DNA of 7,797 bases from an uncultured Tolumonas sp. (GTDB lineage Bacteria > Pseudomonadota > Gammaproteobacteria > Enterobacterales > Aeromonadaceae), in assembly GCA_903931645.1 (NCBI GenBank), contig CAIZDF010000340.1, positions 1 to 7,797 on the forward strand. Direction: 5' to 3'. This document shows, piece by piece, positions 6,205 to 7,797 of this stretch (positions within the stretch are counted from its first letter, which is position 1; every line of letters begins with the position of its first letter). Below the pieces are notes generated by a model, which made no database searches, was not told the origin of the DNA, and saw only the letters and a list, made by a program, of their open reading frames with translations. Made by a program: the position numbers and the translations under genes.

Positions 6205-6219
6205 GCACCAATAGCGTGC
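6205..6219 (-). promoter_or_regulatory. NtrC-type operator, promoter-distal (stronger)
   Basis: GCACCAATAGCGTGC has the exact GCAC-N7-GTGC frame of the NtrC consensus and matches GCACCAAAATGGTGC at 12 of 15 positions. Its centre is near -129 from the predicted sigma-54 start, in the usual enhancer range. It also lies about where the -35 of the divergent ubiK promoter would be. Confidence 0.72.
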
Positions 6220-6235
6220 CCCGCAGCAGCAGTTT

Positions 6236-6244
6236 TGCTACACT
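6236..6244 (+). promoter_or_regulatory. Possible extended -10 promoter for ubiK
   Basis: TGC-TACACT reads as an extended -10 (TGn followed by a hexamer with four of six consensus bases), about 58 bases before the ubiK ATG. No good -35 stands 16-18 bases upstream; that place is occupied by the NtrC-type operator. Confidence 0.35.
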
Positions 6245-6288
6245 CTCGCAAAGATTTGTTTGCCATTGAATAATCCACCTACCTATCC

Positions 6289-6294
6289 GAGGAG
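6289..6294 (+). promoter_or_regulatory. Shine-Dalgarno site fixing the ubiK start
   Basis: GAGGAG lies 7 bases before the ATG at 6302. The same frame is open back to a TTG at 6260, but that would add 14 residues with no ribosome-binding site and outside the family pattern. Confidence 0.8.
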
Positions 6295-6301
6295 CCGCAC
6301 C

Positions 6302-6574
6302 ATGCTGAATGCCAAAATTTTCGAAGATATCTCTGCCAAACTGAGCGAGGCTGTCAATAACAGCCCTGCTAAAGACATCGAGAAGAATATGCGCGCCTTG
6401 TTGACGCAAGGTTTTACCAAACTTGATCTGGTTACCCGTGAAGAGTTCGATATTCAGGCGCAAGTGCTCTCGCGTGCTCGCGAACAACTCACCGCACTGG
6501 AAGCGCGGGTTGGCGAACTGGAAGCACTGCGCGACGCTGTTCAGACGGCTGGATCCCCGCCTGCGCGGGGATGA
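6302..6574 (+). CDS. ubiK: UbiK-family ubiquinone biosynthesis accessory factor
   Basis: 90 residues, the usual size of the UbiK/YqiC (BMFP domain) family. The signature [21 protein letters not shown] closely parallels the E. coli LTRLDLVSREEFDVQTQVL segment. The following [20 protein letters not shown] is a coiled coil that drives trimer formation. The N-terminal helix is amphipathic. Known role: helps assemble or attach the cytosolic Ubi complex to membrane lipid for aerobic ubiquinone synthesis. The last eight residues, AGSPPARG, are read from a dispersed palindromic repeat that also supplies the TGA, so the native C-terminus may have been replaced. It is transcribed divergently from the porin operon and ends 4 bases before the yifB-type gene, suggesting a shared transcript. 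Confidence 0.92.
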   Translation: MLNAKIFEDISAKLSEAVNNSPAKDIEKNMRALLTQGFTKLDLVTREEFDIQAQVLSRAREQLTALEARVGELEALRDAVQTAGSPPARG

Positions 6575-6576
6575 CG
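6549..6576 (-). repeat. Dispersed palindromic repeat, copy 2, at the ubiK/yifB junction
   Basis: A 28-base unit in the opposite orientation to copy 1 (1582-1609), identical at 23 of 28 positions. Its arms (6553-6560 and 6565-6572) form a perfect 8-base GC-rich stem around CTGC. It overlaps the last eight codons and stop of ubiK, and its GGGGA (6567-6571) lies 7 bases before the next ATG. Confidence 0.8.
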
Positions 6577-6578
6577 TT

Positions 6579-7797
6579 ATGAGTCTGGCGGTACTCTATA
6601 GCCGTGCGTTATCCGGCATGGAGGCTGAGTTGGTCACCGTCGAGGTGCATCTGGCGGGCGGCCTGCCCAGCTTCACCATCGTCGGCCTGCCGGAAACCGA
6701 GGTCAAGGAAAGCCGGGAGCGCGTGCGTGCCGCACTGCAAAATTGTCATTTTGAATTTCCCGCGCGGCGCATCACCGTCAACCTCGCTCCCGCCGATTTA
6801 CCCAAGGAGAGTGGTCGCTACGATTTACCAATTGCACTGGGCATACTCGCGGCAACGGAACAAATCCCGTCAGAAAAATTGAGTGCGTATGAATACGCGG
6901 GTGAACTCGCCCTGACCGGCGAATTGCGTTCAATACGCGGCGCACTGGCGATGACTTATCGTGCCGCAAACTCCGGACGAGCCTTTATTTTGCCTGAAGT
7001 TAATGCGGCCGAAGCCGCGCTGGTGGAAGCGGCCGTGGTCTATCCTGCCAAAACGTTGTTGCAGGTGGCCGCGCATCTGTCGGGACGTGAGTTGATTCAA
7101 CCCTATATTAGTCAGCCGCAGACGATCGCACCGCACTATCCCGATATGAGCGAGGTTAAAGGCCAGGATCAGGTTAAACGTGCCTTGGAAATCGCCGCCG
7201 CTGGTGGTCATAGCGTGCTGATGATGGGGCCGCCAGGCACGGGAAAGTCGATGCTGGCCGCGCGTTTCCCCGGTATTTTGCCGAATATGACAGAAAGGGA
7301 AGCGCTGGAGAGTGCGGCCTTGCAATCGCTGGACGGTAATTTCGATGTAACGAAGTGGAAAACCCGCCCTTATCGTGCGCCTCACCACACGGCATCCGAC
7401 GTGGCGCTGGTCGGTGGCGGCAGCAATCCGCGCCCCGGCGAAATCTCCATGGCCTTGCATGGGGTGTTATTTCTCGATGAATTGCCCGAATTCGACCGCA
7501 GCGTGCTGGAAGTGCTGCGCGAACCGCTGGAATCGGGACACATCACCATCTCTCGCGCAGCCCGGCGTGCCGAATTTCCCGCGCAATTTCAGCTCATCGC
7601 CGCGATGAATCCCTGCCCTTGCGGCTATCTGGGGCACTACAACGGAAAATGCCGCTGTACGCCGGATCAGGTGTCGCGCTATCGAGGTAAAATTTCCGGC
7701 CCTTTGCTCGACCGGATCGACATCCAGATTGAAGTGCCCGCCGTGCCGCAGGAGGATTTGCTCAGCAAGGCCGGCGCTGAAGGCAGTGCGTTGATAC
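6579..7797 (+). CDS. comM: YifB/ComM-type Mg-chelatase-like AAA+ ATPase, N-terminal 406 residues (3' end outside window)
   Basis: The frame is open from the ATG to the window edge; the family is about 500 residues long, so roughly the last fifth is missing. Order of parts: ChlI-like N-terminal domain (about 20-145, with [20 protein letters not shown] and [20 protein letters not shown]), then the Mg-chelatase-type AAA+ core (from about 185). Walker A is GPPGTGKS (217-224) and Walker B is LFLDE (297-301). A four-cysteine insert follows, with Cys346, Cys348, Cys358 and Cys360 in NPCPCGYLG and [23 protein letters not shown] (373-387) contains the conserved arginine. Known role of ComM: a hexameric helicase that promotes branch migration in natural transformation; YifB proteins outside competent species are less well understood. 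Its N-terminus [13 protein letters not shown] is the family start. It lies directly after ubiK. Confidence 0.95.
   Translation, partial: MSLAVLYSRALSGMEAELVTVEVHLAGGLPSFTIVGLPETEVKESRERVRAALQNCHFEFPARRITVNLAPADLPKESGRYDLPIALGILAATEQIPSEKLSAYEYAGELALTGELRSIRGALAMTYRAANSGRAFILPEVNAAEAALVEAAVVYPAKTLLQVAAHLSGRELIQPYISQPQTIAPHYPDMSEVKGQDQVKRALEIAAAGGHSVLMMGPPGTGKSMLAARFPGILPNMTEREALESAALQSLDGNFDVTKWKTRPYRAPHHTASDVALVGGGSNPRPGEISMALHGVLFLDELPEFDRSVLEVLREPLESGHITISRAARRAEFPAQFQLIAAMNPCPCGYLGHYNGKCRCTPDQVSRYRGKISGPLLDRIDIQIEVPAVPQEDLLSKAGAEGSALI

Noticed and set aside
6089..6487. 132-codon frame on the - strand
   Set aside because: Antisense to ubiK and covers the sigma-54/NtrC control region; no recognisable protein.
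6930..7460. 176-codon frame on the - strand
   Set aside because: Antisense to the YifB/ComM-type gene, whose Walker motifs are intact.

Overview
The window looks like ordinary chromosome from a betaproteobacterium of moderate GC content. A member of the Nitrosomonadales or a close relative fits best. This placement is inferred from protein style and from the order porin, glnK, amtB next to ubiK and a YifB/ComM-type gene; no search was run.

Left part, + strand. The 3' end of an arsenite-pump ATPase gene (arsA, 1-444, cut by the window edge) is followed three bases later by an Acr3-type arsenite efflux permease (448-1467), so this is the tail of an arsenic-resistance operon. A 418-base stretch without a gene follows. 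It holds one copy of a dispersed palindromic repeat and two small hairpins. Next comes hslO (Hsp33, redox-switched chaperone, 1886-2761).

Middle, - strand. A small gene of unknown function (2870-3145) converges on hslO. The 108 bases between them hold a long imperfect hairpin built around three copies of a TGTGAA-type repeat. Upstream of the small gene, two terminators in series close a three-gene operon read right to left: an outer-membrane porin-like protein of the TIGR02001/TorF family (5233-6039), the PII signal protein GlnK (4849-5187) and the ammonium channel AmtB (3330-4838).

The control region of this operon (6040-6230) is the best find in the window. It has a near-consensus sigma-54 -24/-12 element, two NtrC-type operators 31 bp apart, and between them a 24-bp perfect palindrome that matches both the IHF and the FNR consensus. 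The reading is that nitrogen limitation switches on an outer-membrane channel together with the inner-membrane ammonium channel and its PII regulator. IHF-assisted looping or an oxygen input may also contribute.

Right part, + strand. Transcribed divergently from the porin operon are ubiK (6302-6574), a ubiquinone-biosynthesis accessory factor, and the first 406 codons of a YifB/ComM-type AAA+ ATPase (6579-7797, open at the window edge). A second copy of the dispersed repeat sits on the ubiK/yifB junction. It supplies the last residues and stop of ubiK and a Shine-Dalgarno-like GGGGA for the next gene. I see no tRNA, rRNA, CRISPR array, insertion sequence or prophage gene.
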